This document shows, piece after piece, positions 1 through 9,400 of a stretch of 64,000 nucleotides of DNA. The notes beneath the pieces were generated by a model that saw only the letters and a list, made by a program, of their open reading frames with translations, was not told the DNA's origin and did no database searches. Made by a program: the position numbers and the translations under genes. The DNA is from Rhizobium sp. R711 (lineage in GTDB: Bacteria > Pseudomonadota > Alphaproteobacteria > Rhizobiales > Rhizobiaceae): positions 169,243-233,242 of the forward strand of contig NZ_LOKZ01000039.1 in the NCBI RefSeq assembly GCF_002211365.1, written 5' to 3'. The stretch's first letter is position 1. Each line of letters begins with the position of its first letter.

Positions 1-836
1 TCGCCAAGGCCACCGGAGGATTCCGTCATTATACCGCATTCACCCGACGTGAAGAATTGCTTGGCTTCAGAAGTGCGGCCGCCATAGCGGAAGGTGCCGT
101 CCTTGGCGAGGTCGGCGATCGACTGGAAGTGCTGGACGAAGAGCGGCGAGTTGAACGCGAGCGTGACGTTGCTACCAGCCAGACCGTTCTCGTTTGAACC
201 GTAGGAGACGTTGTTCCACGCAGCTAGGTTCTCTGTCTGGATCCAGGTGAGCCAAGTGGACGTCAGACCGCACGACGACGCGCCGCCCGACTTGATCTTT
301 TTTGCGGCTGCGAACACTTCAGGCCAGGTCTTGGGCGGGTTTTCCGCATCGAGGCCGGCCTTCTTGAAGGTATCCTTGTTATAATAGAGGATTGGCGAGG
401 ACGAGTTGTAGGGGAACGAGAGCATCGTGCCATCCGGCTTCGAATAATAGGCGACAATGCCCGGCAGATATTCGGACTTGTCGAACTTGAAGCCTCCCTT
501 CTCGAGAACCTGAGCCGCTGGCATGATCGCTCCCTCGGCCCCCATCATCACGCCACTGCCAGCATCGAAAACCTGCAGGATCGCCGGCGACTGCTTGGCG
601 CGGAAGGCGGCGATGCCCGCATTCAGGGTTTCCGGATAGGAGCCCTTGAACACCGGAACGATCTTGTAGTCCTTCTGGCTGTCGTTGAATTCCTTGGAGA
701 GCTGGTTGACCACCTCGTTGTTGGCACCAGACATGGCATGCCACCACTGGAGTTCGGTGAGGGCAAAGGCGCCGGAAGCGAAGGAAAGGGACAAGGTAAC
801 GGTTGCCGCCGACGCGGCGATGAAGCGAATGGACAT
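1..836 (-). CDS. ugpB: sn-glycerol-3-phosphate ABC transporter substrate-binding protein UgpB (truncated by window edge)
   Basis: Periplasmic binding protein of the Ugp importer for glycerol-3-phosphate and glycerophosphodiesters. The reading frame starts at an ATG with an AGGGAGG ribosome site 4 nt upstream and runs off the left edge after 278 residues, so the C-terminal third or more is missing. Residues 1-26 are a signal peptide ending in ASGAFA. The mature part opens with LTELQWWHAM and continues with features typical of UgpB, including GSYPETLNAGIAAFRA, FPYNSSSPILYYNKD and the window-edge segment ECGIMTESSGG. The remaining ugp genes would be expected further left. Identification is from family resemblance and is firm. 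Confidence 0.93.
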   Translation of the reverse strand, partial: MSIRFIAASAATVTLSLSFASGAFALTELQWWHAMSGANNEVVNQLSKEFNDSQKDYKIVPVFKGSYPETLNAGIAAFRAKQSPAILQVFDAGSGVMMGAEGAIMPAAQVLEKGGFKFDKSEYLPGIVAYYSKPDGTMLSFPYNSSSPILYYNKDTFKKAGLDAENPPKTWPEVFAAAKKIKSGGASSCGLTSTWLTWIQTENLAAWNNVSYGSNENGLAGSNVTLAFNSPLFVQHFQSIADLAKDGTFRYGGRTSEAKQFFTSGECGIMTESSGGLG

Positions 837-1452
837 GGTTCCTCCCTGTATGTCTTGCCGGGCCGACACCAAGAACGGCATGCCAGCGCGGTCCCCCGAA
901 ATCTCGTCGGTCCGTTTCGTTACGAAACTTCTTGTATACAAAAGGAAAACAAACGAACTGGCAAATGGAATTGTGAAGATTTTGTGACAAAGTGTTTTGA
1001 CATGAATTGCGACATGGGACGCAGGCCAAGTGGCGTCAACGTCGTCTGGGTAGGCCCTTGCCTTTCCATGCGGCGAGGCCCGCCGCCTTCAGCAAAGCTG
1101 TCGTTATGAAGATCGACATGCGCAAGTGTAACGGTCCCATAGATCAGGGAAATGATCGTCAACCTGTTAGAGGGAGCGACGTAATTTGCCTGTTAGAAAA
1201 TCACAATCCGAAGAATGACGTCCTTGCGGCCCTGAGCGTGGCGGTCGCTGGTCGACGGCCGAAAAGCTGCCATCGTTCACGAGCGTATAGGCAGACGCTC
1301 TGGTTGGCAGTTGCCCGGCGTCACGGATCCAGCCGCCAGTTGTCCAATTGACGCGGGCATTAGGACGTCCGCTCGCTATTCGAAAACGGAAGACTTGACA
1401 CAAGCGACCTCGCAACACATAGCTCCAACCCATCGCTATATAGGGAATTTTT
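837..1452. other. Divergent intergenic region between ugpB and the GNAT gene
   Basis: No convincing gene is seen in these 616 bases. The part next to ugpB is AT-rich and holds the candidate Pho box; the rest has no recognisable site. Confidence 0.5.
973..990 (-). promoter_or_regulatory. Candidate Pho box upstream of ugpB
   Basis: On the ugpB strand the site reads TTGTCAC-AAAA-TCTTCAC, two 7-bp units 11 bp apart resembling the rhizobial PhoB half-site CTGTCAT. A further TGTCAA lies just upstream (to about 1003). The second unit is poor (4 of 7). ugp operons are known PhoB targets in rhizobia, which supports the guess, but the match is weak. Confidence 0.3.
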
Positions 1453-1932
1453 GTGGTGTTGACCTTACGTGAGGCTGTCCGCGGGGATGCGGCGACGCTT
1501 TTGGCCTTCATCCGCGAACTCGCGATCTACGAAAAGGCCGAGCATCAAGTCGCGGCGACGATCGAGGCGATCGAGGAGACGATTTTTTGCGCAAACGCAG
1601 TCCCCCGCGCGATCATTTGCGAACAGGATGGAAAACCGGTGGGCATGGCCATCTGGTTCTTCAGCTACTCCACCTGGCAAGCTAAGAGCGGGCTTTATCT
1701 CGAAGATCTCTACGTGACACCGGCCGCCCGTGGATCGGGCGCCGGCAAGGCTATGCTCAAACGACTGGCCCAGATTGCACTCGAGAACGGTTGCGGCCGT
1801 TTCGAATGGAGCGTGCTTGATTGGAACGAGCCGGCAATCCGGGTCTACGAAACAATCGGCGCTGCGCCTATGAACGAATGGATCCGTTATCGTTTGTGCG
1901 GAGACACGCTGAAGAGCTTCGCTGCAGGCTGA
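1453..1932 (+). CDS. GNAT family N-acetyltransferase (diamine/thialysine acetyltransferase-like)
   Basis: Predicted cytoplasmic acetyl-CoA-dependent N-acetyltransferase of 159 residues. Residues 80-112 carry the core of the fold: the β4 strand LYLEDLYVTP followed by the acetyl-CoA pyrophosphate loop RGSGAGKA (93-100). A downstream block WSVLDWNEPAIRVYETIGA (119-137) is typical of the spermidine/spermine and thialysine acetyltransferase branch. The frame begins with tandem GTG codons; no strong ribosome site is visible, so the exact start is uncertain. It stands alone, diverging from ugpB. The acceptor substrate cannot be read from sequence; a small polyamine-like amine or amino acid analogue is the family expectation. 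Confidence 0.85.
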   Translation: MVLTLREAVRGDAATLLAFIRELAIYEKAEHQVAATIEAIEETIFCANAVPRAIICEQDGKPVGMAIWFFSYSTWQAKSGLYLEDLYVTPAARGSGAGKAMLKRLAQIALENGCGRFEWSVLDWNEPAIRVYETIGAAPMNEWIRYRLCGDTLKSFAAG

Positions 1933-2285
1933 GAAACGAAGACAATAGCGGTTGCTTTCCTTTGTTCCAGCAGGCGCTGGAGCGAAGCAGGGGAATGCCG
2001 ACCAGTCGTGATCTGGGGGTTGCCTCATGCGGCTGCGAAACCTTTCTTCGAAATACGCGTAACGCTTACTTCCGAGGCGGCCACCTATGGCAACGGCGAA
2101 CTTGTTTAACCAAAGAAATCATATCAGCGACGGAGGGATCTCTCGCAACGCCGATCGTAACAAGGCAAAGATTGGTCACGAAATGTCTGTGATCCGATCG
2201 TAATTGCGATCGACTTGCATCGACCAACGATGAAACCGCGCGACGGGCAGTAAAAGATCAAGGTGTCATTCGAGCATATGAGCGA
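1933..2285. other. Intergenic region between convergent genes
   Basis: No gene is supported in these 353 bases. The only structure noted is a near-palindrome at 2195-2212 made of two CGATCG boxes around TAATTG. No obvious terminator was found. Confidence 0.4.
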
Positions 2286-2942
2286 TCAAAGGATCGCTTG
2301 CCCCGCTTTATCCCAGTCGGCGAGGAAGGATGCCAATCCCTGCTCTGTGAGGGGGTGTTTGGCGAGATTTCTGAGCACTCCCGGCGGTACGGTCGCAATA
2401 TCAGCGCCGGCCAACGCGGCCTGCTTCACATGCAGAGGGGTGCGAATTGAGGACGCCAAGATCTCCGTATTGAAGGATTTGTCGTTGTCATAGATCTTCC
2501 GGATTTCCCGGATCACCTCGACACCATCCAACCCGAGATCATCGAGCCTGCCGACGAATGGCGAAATGAAAGTCGCGCCGGCTTTGGCGGCTAATAGCGC
2601 CTGGTTGGCTGAAAAGCAAAGGGTGACGTTGACCTTCAGCCCGCGTGTGCTGAGTGCCCGGCAAGCGCTGAAACCGTCCCAGGTGGCTGGCACCTTAACG
2701 GCTACATTATTGGCAATGCTGGCCAAGCGCTCTGCCTCGGCGATCATGCCGTCGACATCGATCGCCGTAACCTCCGCTGAAACCGGACCGCCGATTATCT
2801 GGCAAATTTCCTTGATCACATCCTCGATCGTTCGGCCGGTCTTTGCGATCAGCGAAGGATTTGTGGTCACTCCGTCGACAATGCCGGCGGCGGCAAGCTC
2901 GCGGATTTCACTAATGTCCGCTGTGTCGATAAAGAACTTCAT
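2286..2942 (-). CDS. tal: Transaldolase / fructose-6-phosphate aldolase family (MipB/TalC type)
   Basis: Small class I aldolase-fold enzyme of 218 residues, the length of the short MipB/TalC group rather than the 310-residue TalB type. It begins MKFFIDTADISEIREL, with GVTTNPSLIAK at 24-34 and the Schiff-base lysine expected at K83 in NVAVKVPATWDG. TLCFSANQALLAAKAGATFISPFVGRLDD follows in family order. The role would be transfer of dihydroxyacetone units in the non-oxidative pentose phosphate pathway, or fructose-6-phosphate cleavage. The ATG at 2942 is preferred to an in-frame ATG 24 bases upstream because homologues start at MKFF. Single gene, no obvious operon partner. Confidence 0.93.
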   Translation of the reverse strand: MKFFIDTADISEIRELAAAGIVDGVTTNPSLIAKTGRTIEDVIKEICQIIGGPVSAEVTAIDVDGMIAEAERLASIANNVAVKVPATWDGFSACRALSTRGLKVNVTLCFSANQALLAAKAGATFISPFVGRLDDLGLDGVEVIREIRKIYDNDKSFNTEILASSIRTPLHVKQAALAGADIATVPPGVLRNLAKHPLTEQGLASFLADWDKAGQAIL

Positions 2943-3190
2943 TGTCGTTCTCCTCAACGTGAACACCTTTGAGGTTTCACGAAGGTCTTATCCCTACCTG
3001 TGTCCCCTTCCCGTTCGCCTTCAACCCCTCCAATTTGGCCAGCCCGCCGGGCTCGCCAAGCATTTCGCAAGGCCCCCCCCAACGGCATCTGAGGGCCGGT
3101 TCGACAGCCATAGTCGGGGGGGTGATTTTTGCTTCAGGGCCTGACGAAAACCCAAACCCTAGGTCCGGGTTGCGCCGGCCCAATGTTGGG

Positions 3191-3394
3191 TTACCAAGTC
3201 TGATTGCCGTACCAGTGATCGATGTCACGGCGGACGCGGTCCCGATCCAAGCCATAGAGTTCCTGGATCTTGCCTTCGAGTTGGTCTCGTCTGCCAGCAA
3301 TCTGGTCAAGGTCATCGTCAGTAAGCTTTCCCCACTGCTCCTTGACCTTACCTTTCATCTGCTTCCAGTTTCCTTCAACGCGATTCCAATCCAT
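3191..3394 (-). CDS. CsbD family general stress protein
   Basis: 67-residue hydrophilic protein starting MDWNRVEGNWKQMKGKVKEQWGKLTDDD, the hallmark of the CsbD family (bacterial stress-induced small proteins of unknown biochemical function). The C-terminal half has the rhizobial-type extension GKIQELYGLDRDRVRRDIDHWY. The start has a GGAG ribosome site 8 nt upstream. A textbook EcfG-type promoter lies about 30 bp upstream, consistent with general stress induction, which is how CsbD genes behave in many bacteria. No operon partner. Confidence 0.93.
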   Translation of the reverse strand: MDWNRVEGNWKQMKGKVKEQWGKLTDDDLDQIAGRRDQLEGKIQELYGLDRDRVRRDIDHWYGNQTW

Positions 3395-3423
3395 TCGTTG
3401 GTCTCCTTCTCGACTGAAACATT

Positions 3424-3448
3424 AACGGCCCCACCGACCAAGTGTTCC
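3424..3448 (-). promoter_or_regulatory. EcfG/RpoE2-type promoter for the CsbD gene
   Basis: Minus-strand GGAAC (3448-3444), 16 nt, CGTT (3427-3424): an exact match to the alphaproteobacterial general-stress sigma consensus. The predicted transcript would start about 20-25 nt before the CsbD ATG. Confidence 0.85.
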
Positions 3449-3854
3449 GCAATCGGGGATGCTCCGACACCTCGAACGCGGCCGCTCATGCACCTTGCGT
3501 AGTCTCTTGTTCGTAGCGTTGCGCAACTTCCCGCCGCAGACGTCCCGTACCCGATCTCTGCAGCAGCGTCGGCTGAAGCTCAGACGAGGATCCCTCTCCA
3601 GCCAAGTGAAAGCCGACCGCGTCAAGGTTCTCGAAAACGAGAAGGCTTTTCGCCAATATCGCGGGCACGGTAGTCTGAGCGCGGAATACCGATGAAAACG
3701 CCCTCGTCGCCTAAAGATTACCCGTATCGAGTAAATTATTGCAGCAGGTTGAAACAGAATTGCGAAATGGAAAATATTGTTGCGCGACACAGCGGATTTA
3801 CATGTGAATAGAGGCAGAAAGGCCATGCAAATCGATATCGTATGATTTGCATGC

Positions 3855-4037
3855 TTGGACCGCAGCCGATTGCACAAGCCAATCGCAGCTTTCGCATTAC
3901 TCTTGCTCGCCGCAATCAGTTCGTCATGTACCACCGGTGCGCCAGAGGCCCGCTCGCTGAACGAACCTTTGAACCCCGCCTGCGCAGATGGTTTCACGGC
4001 CAAAGGCGGCGGCTCATGCAGCTTTTATTTGAGGTAG
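3855..4037 (+). CDS. Possible small lipoprotein (hypothetical)
   Basis: A 60-codon frame encodes a basic N-terminus, a hydrophobic run AAFALLLLAAISSS and a cysteine in lipobox position (ISSSC, residue 28), then a short tail with a cysteine pair, NPACADGFTAKGGGSCSFYL. This looks like a small secreted lipoprotein with a possible disulfide. Only TTG codons (3855 or 3870) are available as starts and no good ribosome site is seen, so it may be a decayed or misread gene. No function is assigned. It lies in a 1-kb stretch (3449-4341) with no other supported gene. Confidence 0.35.
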   Translation: MDRSRLHKPIAAFALLLLAAISSSCTTGAPEARSLNEPLNPACADGFTAKGGGSCSFYLR

Positions 4038-4341
4038 CGGGGATGGCTTCAGATGTAAGCTGGATAGCGATAAGTAAAGCGGCGAGTGGCTGCGTAGTGA
4101 ACGGGAAGATCAGCCGGGCGGGGTCCGCACGATAAAGAGCAACACCAAGCTCTGCCTTCCCGTCGAGCAGCACCGGGAGTGCTATACGCGCGAGAGACGT
4201 GGAAGTCGTCTCACCACAGCCCGCCACCGTAAACGGTCGTCGGGTTTTTCTATTGGACAGCAGTATGTGGTTCGCGGGGGCAACCCTGGAGCGGGACGGG
4301 TCCGCGTGATCCCACTCTGACCTCTTGAATGCCATGATTTC

Positions 4342-4359
4342 TGACGCTATATAACGTCA
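4342..4359. promoter_or_regulatory. Palindromic operator candidate of the Xre/RES toxin-antitoxin operon
   Basis: TGACG and CGTCA flank an inner TATATA, giving an 18-bp palindrome with a single mismatched base pair, 30 bp before the antitoxin ATG. The inner TATATA may also be part of a -10 element. Antitoxins of this type usually autoregulate by binding such repeats; binding here is inferred. Confidence 0.6.
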
Positions 4360-4389
4360 ATATCAACAGCAATATCTGAGGAGCTACCG

Positions 4390-4740
4390 ATGGGCATCGT
4401 CCAGTATGCGGACCACGGTTTGTTCGAGCCCAAGAAGATCGCGGACACCTTGAAAACCACGATCGAAGAAGTCGCACGCACGGCCGGGCTCGGCAAGGAT
4501 GCCGTGCAGCGCAAGGACAGACTGCGTTCGGACAAGACCCAGCGACGGCTGCGTGAAATGATCGAGATCGTCAACAAGGTGGAACCGCGTTTCGGATCGG
4601 CCTTGATGGGCTATGCGTGGTATCGATCGGAACCGCTGGCCGGCTTTTCGGGCCAGACGGCTATGCAACTGGTGCGGGATGGGCGCGCCGAGGACGTGCT
4701 CGACTACATCGATGCAGTCGACGCGGGCGTTCATACTTGA
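4390..4740 (+). CDS. Xre/MbcA/ParS-type antitoxin of a RES toxin-antitoxin pair
   Basis: 116-residue DNA-binding antitoxin. Residues 10-60 form the Xre-like helical region (ADTLKTTIEEVARTAGLGKDAV), and 62-116 the MbcA/ParS/Xre toxin-binding domain, recognised by LREMIEIVNKVEPRFGSALMGYAWYRSEPLAGFSGQTAMQLVRDGRAEDVLDYI (given here as its overall pattern, ending in the usual helix). A GAGGAG ribosome site sits 8 nt before the ATG. The stop codon overlaps the TTG start of the RES gene. It should bind and silence the toxin and, through its N-terminal part, repress the operon at the palindrome upstream. Confidence 0.9.
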   Translation: MGIVQYADHGLFEPKKIADTLKTTIEEVARTAGLGKDAVQRKDRLRSDKTQRRLREMIEIVNKVEPRFGSALMGYAWYRSEPLAGFSGQTAMQLVRDGRAEDVLDYIDAVDAGVHT

Positions 4741-5243
4741 TCGTTTCGGGCCGCTATTCCGGTAAGCTCTACCGGGCCATCAATCCTATCTATGCCCGCG
4801 ACCCGATGTCGGGTCGCGGCGCTGCGCTCTATGGCGGCCGGTTTAATCCGAAGGGCATGCCCGCACTCTATGTATCGACCTCCATACGCACCGCCTTGAG
4901 GGAGGCCAATCAGGTGGGTGACCTGCAGCCGACGACGCTGGTATGTTATCGTGCAGAAATAGAGACGATCTTTGATACGGGCGATGCGAAAGCCCTGGCG
5001 GCGGCCGGCTTCGACGACGCCGCGCTTTCAGATCCGACATGGCGGGACCAGATGCGTGCGGGCAGTGAGGCGCAAACGCAGTGCTTGGCGCGTAATCTGA
5101 TCGCGCAGGGGTATAATGGCCTCGTGGTTCGCAGCTTTGCTAAAGGTGCCTCAGCCTCTGACACGAACCTGGTGCTGTGGAAATGGGGCACGACCGCCCC
5201 ATCGAAGCTCGAGCTGATCGATGACGAGCATCGGATAACCTGA
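4737..5243 (+). CDS. RES-domain toxin (NAD+-degrading family)
   Basis: 168-residue RES toxin. The fold name comes from conserved Arg, Glu and Ser; visible here are the N-terminal GKLYRAINP, the GAALYGGRFNPKGMPALYVS block (residues 30-49) and the C-terminal AQGYNGLVVRS. Characterised relatives destroy cellular NAD+ by phosphorolysis or hydrolysis. No upstream ATG fits; a TTG start overlapping the antitoxin stop as TTGA is chosen because it preserves the SGRYSGKLYRAINP N-terminus, and it implies translational coupling that keeps toxin below antitoxin. Reading frame appears intact, so the pair is probably active. Confidence 0.88.
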   Translation: MIVSGRYSGKLYRAINPIYARDPMSGRGAALYGGRFNPKGMPALYVSTSIRTALREANQVGDLQPTTLVCYRAEIETIFDTGDAKALAAAGFDDAALSDPTWRDQMRAGSEAQTQCLARNLIAQGYNGLVVRSFAKGASASDTNLVLWKWGTTAPSKLELIDDEHRIT

Positions 5244-5716
5244 CGCACTCGCCTCGATCAGATGCTTTGCCAGGACCGTACTTCCCCTTGGACGACTCCC
5301 AAAATAGGCGCAGTGGTCGCTTCAACGTGGCATGATACAAAATCCATGGCCCCTTCTTTGCGGACCGCTTTGCTGAGCTACCGCAACCGTCCTTGTTTCC
5401 ACCCTTGGCTTTCTAAAGGCCCGACTGCCGGCCACGAAGGGCAGGCCGAAACTTACCGGAAAACTCCGATCGAGTGCATCGTGGAGCATTGGTATTCAGG
5501 CCGATGGTTCAACGCAATTAGAGAAATTTCTCGTGATAAACCGGAAAGCGGTGGCAATTCTTAGCTGTTTGAAGGTCGCGATTCCAACAGCATTGATTTT
5601 ATGTCTTCCCGCTTCGTCTTCAGCCCTTCTGCTATTGCGCCCAGATCATCTCCCAAATCTTAAGATTAGACCCTGGTAGGCCGGGTCCTCGCGCAATCGC
5701 TAAGAATTCTGGATCC
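5244..5716. other. Intergenic region after the toxin gene
   Basis: 473 bases without a supported gene. A 12-bp perfect palindrome GAGAAATTTCTC lies at 5521-5532. No terminator with a clear T-tract was seen. Confidence 0.4.
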
Positions 5717-5899
5717 TCACTTGAGCTTAGACGCGGCTTTGTCGGCGGCATCGCGGTCCGATCCATATTTCTTGATGATCTGCAGCGCAGCCTCTGTGGA
5801 AATGCCATGTTTCGTTGCGAAATAGGCAACTTCGTAGGGCTGGCTCGCGGAAATGCGATTTCGGTCAGTAGCGCCCCGCTTGGATTTGTCATCTACCAT
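5717..5899 (-). CDS. DUF3606 domain small protein
   Basis: 60-residue protein, MVDDKSKRGATDRNRISASQ onward, consisting of one DUF3606 module: the D-R-x-R-I-x motif is followed by EVAYFATKHGIS and a C-terminal helix ending AASKLK. Function is unknown in the family; such genes are common in rhizobia. The ATG at 5899 has a GGAG ribosome site 7 nt upstream, and longer upstream extensions in frame lack family similarity. A matching EcfG-type promoter lies directly upstream, back-to-back with that of the divergent DUF982 gene. Confidence 0.88.
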   Translation of the reverse strand: MVDDKSKRGATDRNRISASQPYEVAYFATKHGISTEAALQIIKKYGSDRDAADKAASKLK

Positions 5900-5920
5900 T
5901 CCAAATCTCCTTTCGAGAGC

Positions 5921-5946
5921 AACGTACAAAACGCGTTGCATGTTCC
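5921..5946 (-). promoter_or_regulatory. EcfG/RpoE2-type promoter for the DUF3606 gene
   Basis: Minus-strand GGAAC (5946-5942), 17 nt, CGTT (5924-5921), an exact consensus match. The transcript would start about 15 nt before the ATG, leaving just room for the ribosome site. Confidence 0.85.
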
Positions 5947-5954
5947 TCTGATCT

Positions 5955-5979
5955 GGAACTGTGTTCGAAATCTTCCGTT
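5955..5979 (+). promoter_or_regulatory. EcfG/RpoE2-type promoter for the first DUF982 gene
   Basis: Plus-strand GGAAC (5955-5959), 16 nt, CGTT (5976-5979), an exact match. It is only 8 bp from the -35 of the divergent DUF3606 promoter, so the two -35 elements face away from each other. Confidence 0.85.
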
Positions 5980-6018
5980 CGTACTCATGACCGCGCGCGA
6001 TTTGGAAGCGAGGAACCC

Positions 6019-6273
6019 TTGTCTTCTTCAACAGGATGGATGGTCGTTGTCGTCCAGCGAAGGCAGCTGGACCATACCATTGCTTCGCCTGAAGATGCTC
6101 TCGAGCTCCTGCTATCAGATTGGCCGACAAACGGTGGATTGCCCCTCATTTCGGCGATGGAAGCATGTGCCGGCGCCATCGCCGGCACCGTCAGCGAGGA
6201 AGAGGCGCAGTATGCGTTTCTGGAAGCCGCGCTGGACGCTGGTATCGATTTCGAATTTAAGCCCTCTGTCTAG
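6019..6273 (+). CDS. DUF982 domain protein
   Basis: 84-residue protein of the rhizobial DUF982 family (function unknown). Family features are a leading Trp then a short basic strand, the segment SPEDALELLLSDWP (residues 24-37), a small-residue helix AMEACAGAIAG and the EEAQYAFLEAALDAGI C-terminal helix. The TTG at 6019 is chosen because GAGG lies 5-8 nt upstream and it includes the conserved Trp; the first ATG (6040) would remove it. A second, divergent copy of this family occurs at 18811-19092, also behind an EcfG-type promoter. Confidence 0.82.
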   Translation: MSSSTGWMVVVVQRRQLDHTIASPEDALELLLSDWPTNGGLPLISAMEACAGAIAGTVSEEEAQYAFLEAALDAGIDFEFKPSV

Positions 6274-6370
6274 CCTCCAGAACAGGATCGCAGGCCTTGT
6301 CTGTCTGGATTCGATCGTTTGGGCTTCAGCACGCAACCCCTCACGACCGGAGACTGAAAGCAACAAAAGA

Positions 6371-6396
6371 GGGGGCGACCGCACGCGGTCGCCCCC
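6371..6396 (-). terminator. Rho-independent terminator of the RND efflux operon
   Basis: A perfect 12-bp stem (GGGGGCGACCGC with its complement, 2-nt centre) starts 6 bp after the pump stop codon and is followed on the minus strand by TCTTTTGTT. Confidence 0.88.
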
Positions 6397-6401
6397 AACG
6401 C

Positions 6402-9400
6402 TCAAGCATGTGCAACAGCCTCTGCCCGTTGGCGCTTTTGCGCGTCGACGTCGCTGGGGATCTTGAACCATGCCACATAGAGGGCGGGCAGGAAGAATAG
6501 CGTCAGAACCGTGCCGACGACAATGCCGCCCATCATGGCGTATGCCATGGGCCCCCAGAAAATCTCGCGCGAGATCGGGATGAGCGCAAGCGTTGCAGCA
6601 GCCGCCGTCAGCATGATTGGGCGCATGCGATGCTCGGTCGCTTCGATGACGGCTTGCCAGGGTGGCACGCCCGCGCTTCGAAGATGTTCTATCTGGACGA
6701 CAAGGATGACCGAGTTGCGGATCAGGATGCCGATCAGCGCGAGCACCCCCAGTATGGCGACGAACCCCAATGGGGCGTTGCTCAGCAACAGGGCTGCAAC
6801 CACGCCGATCAGCGCCAGAGGTGCAACGGCAAAGACCAGGAAGAGCCTGCTGAAGCTTTGCAGCTGGATCATCAGGATCGTCGCCATGACGAACAGCATC
6901 AGCGGTGCAACGGCAGCGATCGGTCCTTGCGCCTTTGCACTTTCCTCGACCGCGCCGCCGGTGGCGATGTGGTAGCCGGCCGGAAGCGTCTTTGTGAACG
7001 CGTCGACCTTCGGCTGCAATTCCGTGACGATGGTTGCCGGCTGTGTCGGTCCGACGACGGCAGCCTTGATGGTGATGGTCGGCGTGCGGGTTCGCCGCCA
7101 GATCGTCGGCTGCTCCAGCTCGTAGCGGAAATTGGCGACCGCCGAGAGCGGCACGGAGTTACCGTTTGAACCGGCCAATTGAAGGTTTTGCAGCGTCTCG
7201 ATCGACCCCCGCTCCGAGGCCTGGGCGCGACCGACAACATCGACGAGATAGATGTCGTCCCTGATCTTGGTGGCCGCGGACCCTTCTACAATCCCGCTAA
7301 GAGCGGTTGCAATGTCCTGTGAGGAGACACCCAGTTGCCGCGCCTTGTCCTGAAGGACGTCGACTTTTACCACCCGCGACGGTTCGTTCCAGTCGAATGT
7401 CATGTTGGATAGCAGGGGGTGCTGTCCGACAATGCCGGCAAATTGCTGGGCGATGTCTCGCACCTTCTGAATATCCGGGCCGCTGACGCGGTATTGCACC
7501 GGCTTTCCGACCGGTGGGCCGATGTCAAGAAGCTTTACGAACGCATCGGTTCCTGGAAAGGTTTTCGTCAGATAGTCCTGCAGTTCAGCTTTGACCTTGT
7601 CGCGAACGTCCAACCCTTTGGTGACGATAACCGTTTGGCCGAAGGTAACGTCGGGCGTTTGAACATCGTAGGACAGGATGAAACGGGGCGCTCCCTGGCC
7701 GACATAGGTGGTCCAGTGCTCGATGTCCTTGTTGTCAGCAAGCATCTCGCGTTCGAACCTGGCCATCTGCGTGTTCGTCTCGGAGATCGAGCTGTTATGC
7801 GGCAGGTTCCAGTCGACAATGAGTTCCGGCCGGTCGGACGAAGGGAAGAACTGCTGTTGCACCAAGCTCATGCCACCGATGGAAAGGGCGAATGTCGCCA
7901 CAGTCGCCCCAATCGTGATCCAGCGCCAGCGCATGGCCATACCCAGGAGCCATGTGAAGGCTCTCGCGAAGCGGCCCTTCTGGTCATGATGGGACTTCAT
8001 GGCCTTCGGGAGGATGGTGACGCCCAAAAGCGGCGTGAACAACACCGCGACGATCCATGAAACCAGGAGCGAGACGGCAATCACCACAAACAGAGTGAAA
8101 GTAAATTCACCGGCCGCACTGCTGTTGAGCCCAACTGGAATGAAGCCTGCCACCGTCACAAGCGTGCCGGTCAGCATCGGGAAGGCTGTCGAGGTGTAGA
8201 CGTATGTTGCCGCCTTTTTCAGGTTGTCGCCCGCCTCCAGCCGGGCCACCATCATCTCGACGGCAATCATCGCATCGTCGACCAGAAGTCCAAGGGCGAT
8301 GATCAGCGCTCCAAGCGAAATGCGCTGCATCGAAATGCCGGAATAGGCCATGACGAGAAAGGTGATCGCCAGCACGAGGGGAATGGAAATGGCAACCACG
8401 AGCCCGGCCCGAACGCCTAGACTGATGAAGCTGATCGCAAGCACGATGACGATTGCCTCAAACAGTGCTCGCGTGAATCCAGACACGGCCTCGTCCACGA
8501 CGGCAGGCTGATCAGACACGCGTTCGACGTCGACGCCGATCGGAAGATCGGCAGTGACTTGCTCGATTTCCTGGTCAAGCGCTTTACCGAACTCCAAGAG
8601 ATTTGCCCCCGTCTTCATGCCGATCGCAAGACCAATGGCCGGCTGGCCGTTGTAGCGAAAGAGAGACGAAGGAGGATCGACATAGCCGCGTTTGATGGTT
8701 GCGACATCGCTCAGCGGGAAGAAACGGTCGTTGACACGAAGATTGATCGACTTCAGACTTTCCTCGGATGTGAATTGGCCGCTGACCCGCAGAGCGATGC
8801 GCTCGGGGCCGGCGTCAACAAAACCCGACTGGGTGACGGCGTTCTGGGCCTGGAGCGTGTCGATCACCGACTGTTGGTTGATCCCGAGCGCTGCGATCTT
8901 TCGCGTAGAGAATTCGAGATAGATCGCCTCGTCCTGGGCGCCGATGATGTCGACCTTGCCGACGTTCGCAACAGTGAGCACTTTCGCGCGCGCATCCTCG
9001 ACGAGATCACGGAGCTGACGCTGTGTCAGTCCGTCGCTCGTAAATGCGTAGATATTGCCGAAGACATCGCCAAAGCGATCGTTGAAGAAAGGCCCCACAA
9101 CGCCGCTCGGGAAGTCCGCCTTGATGTCACCGATCATGTTGCGGACACGCATCCAGATTGCATTTACATCCTTAGCCTTGGTTGTCGGCAGAAGCTCCAC
9201 GAAAATGGTGGTTTGACCGGCGACCGTCTGGCTGCGTGTGTAGTCGAGCGAGTCCAGTTCCTCGAGCTTCTTTTCGATGCGATCCGTGACTTGCTTGGTC
9301 ACCTCCTCGGCCGATGCACCGGGCCACTTGGCCTGGATAATCATCGTCTTGATGGTGAAGGCGGGATCCTCCTCTCGGCCGAGCCCGATATAGGAAAAGG

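Noticed and set aside
263..1351. Several open frames of 60-220 codons opposite or next to ugpB
   Set aside because: They are antisense shadows of ugpB or lie in its leader, with no family resemblance or ribosome sites.
2195..2212. CGATCG-TAATTG-CGATCG near-palindrome
   Set aside because: CGATCG is frequent in this GC-rich sequence and the position between convergent genes does not suggest an operator.
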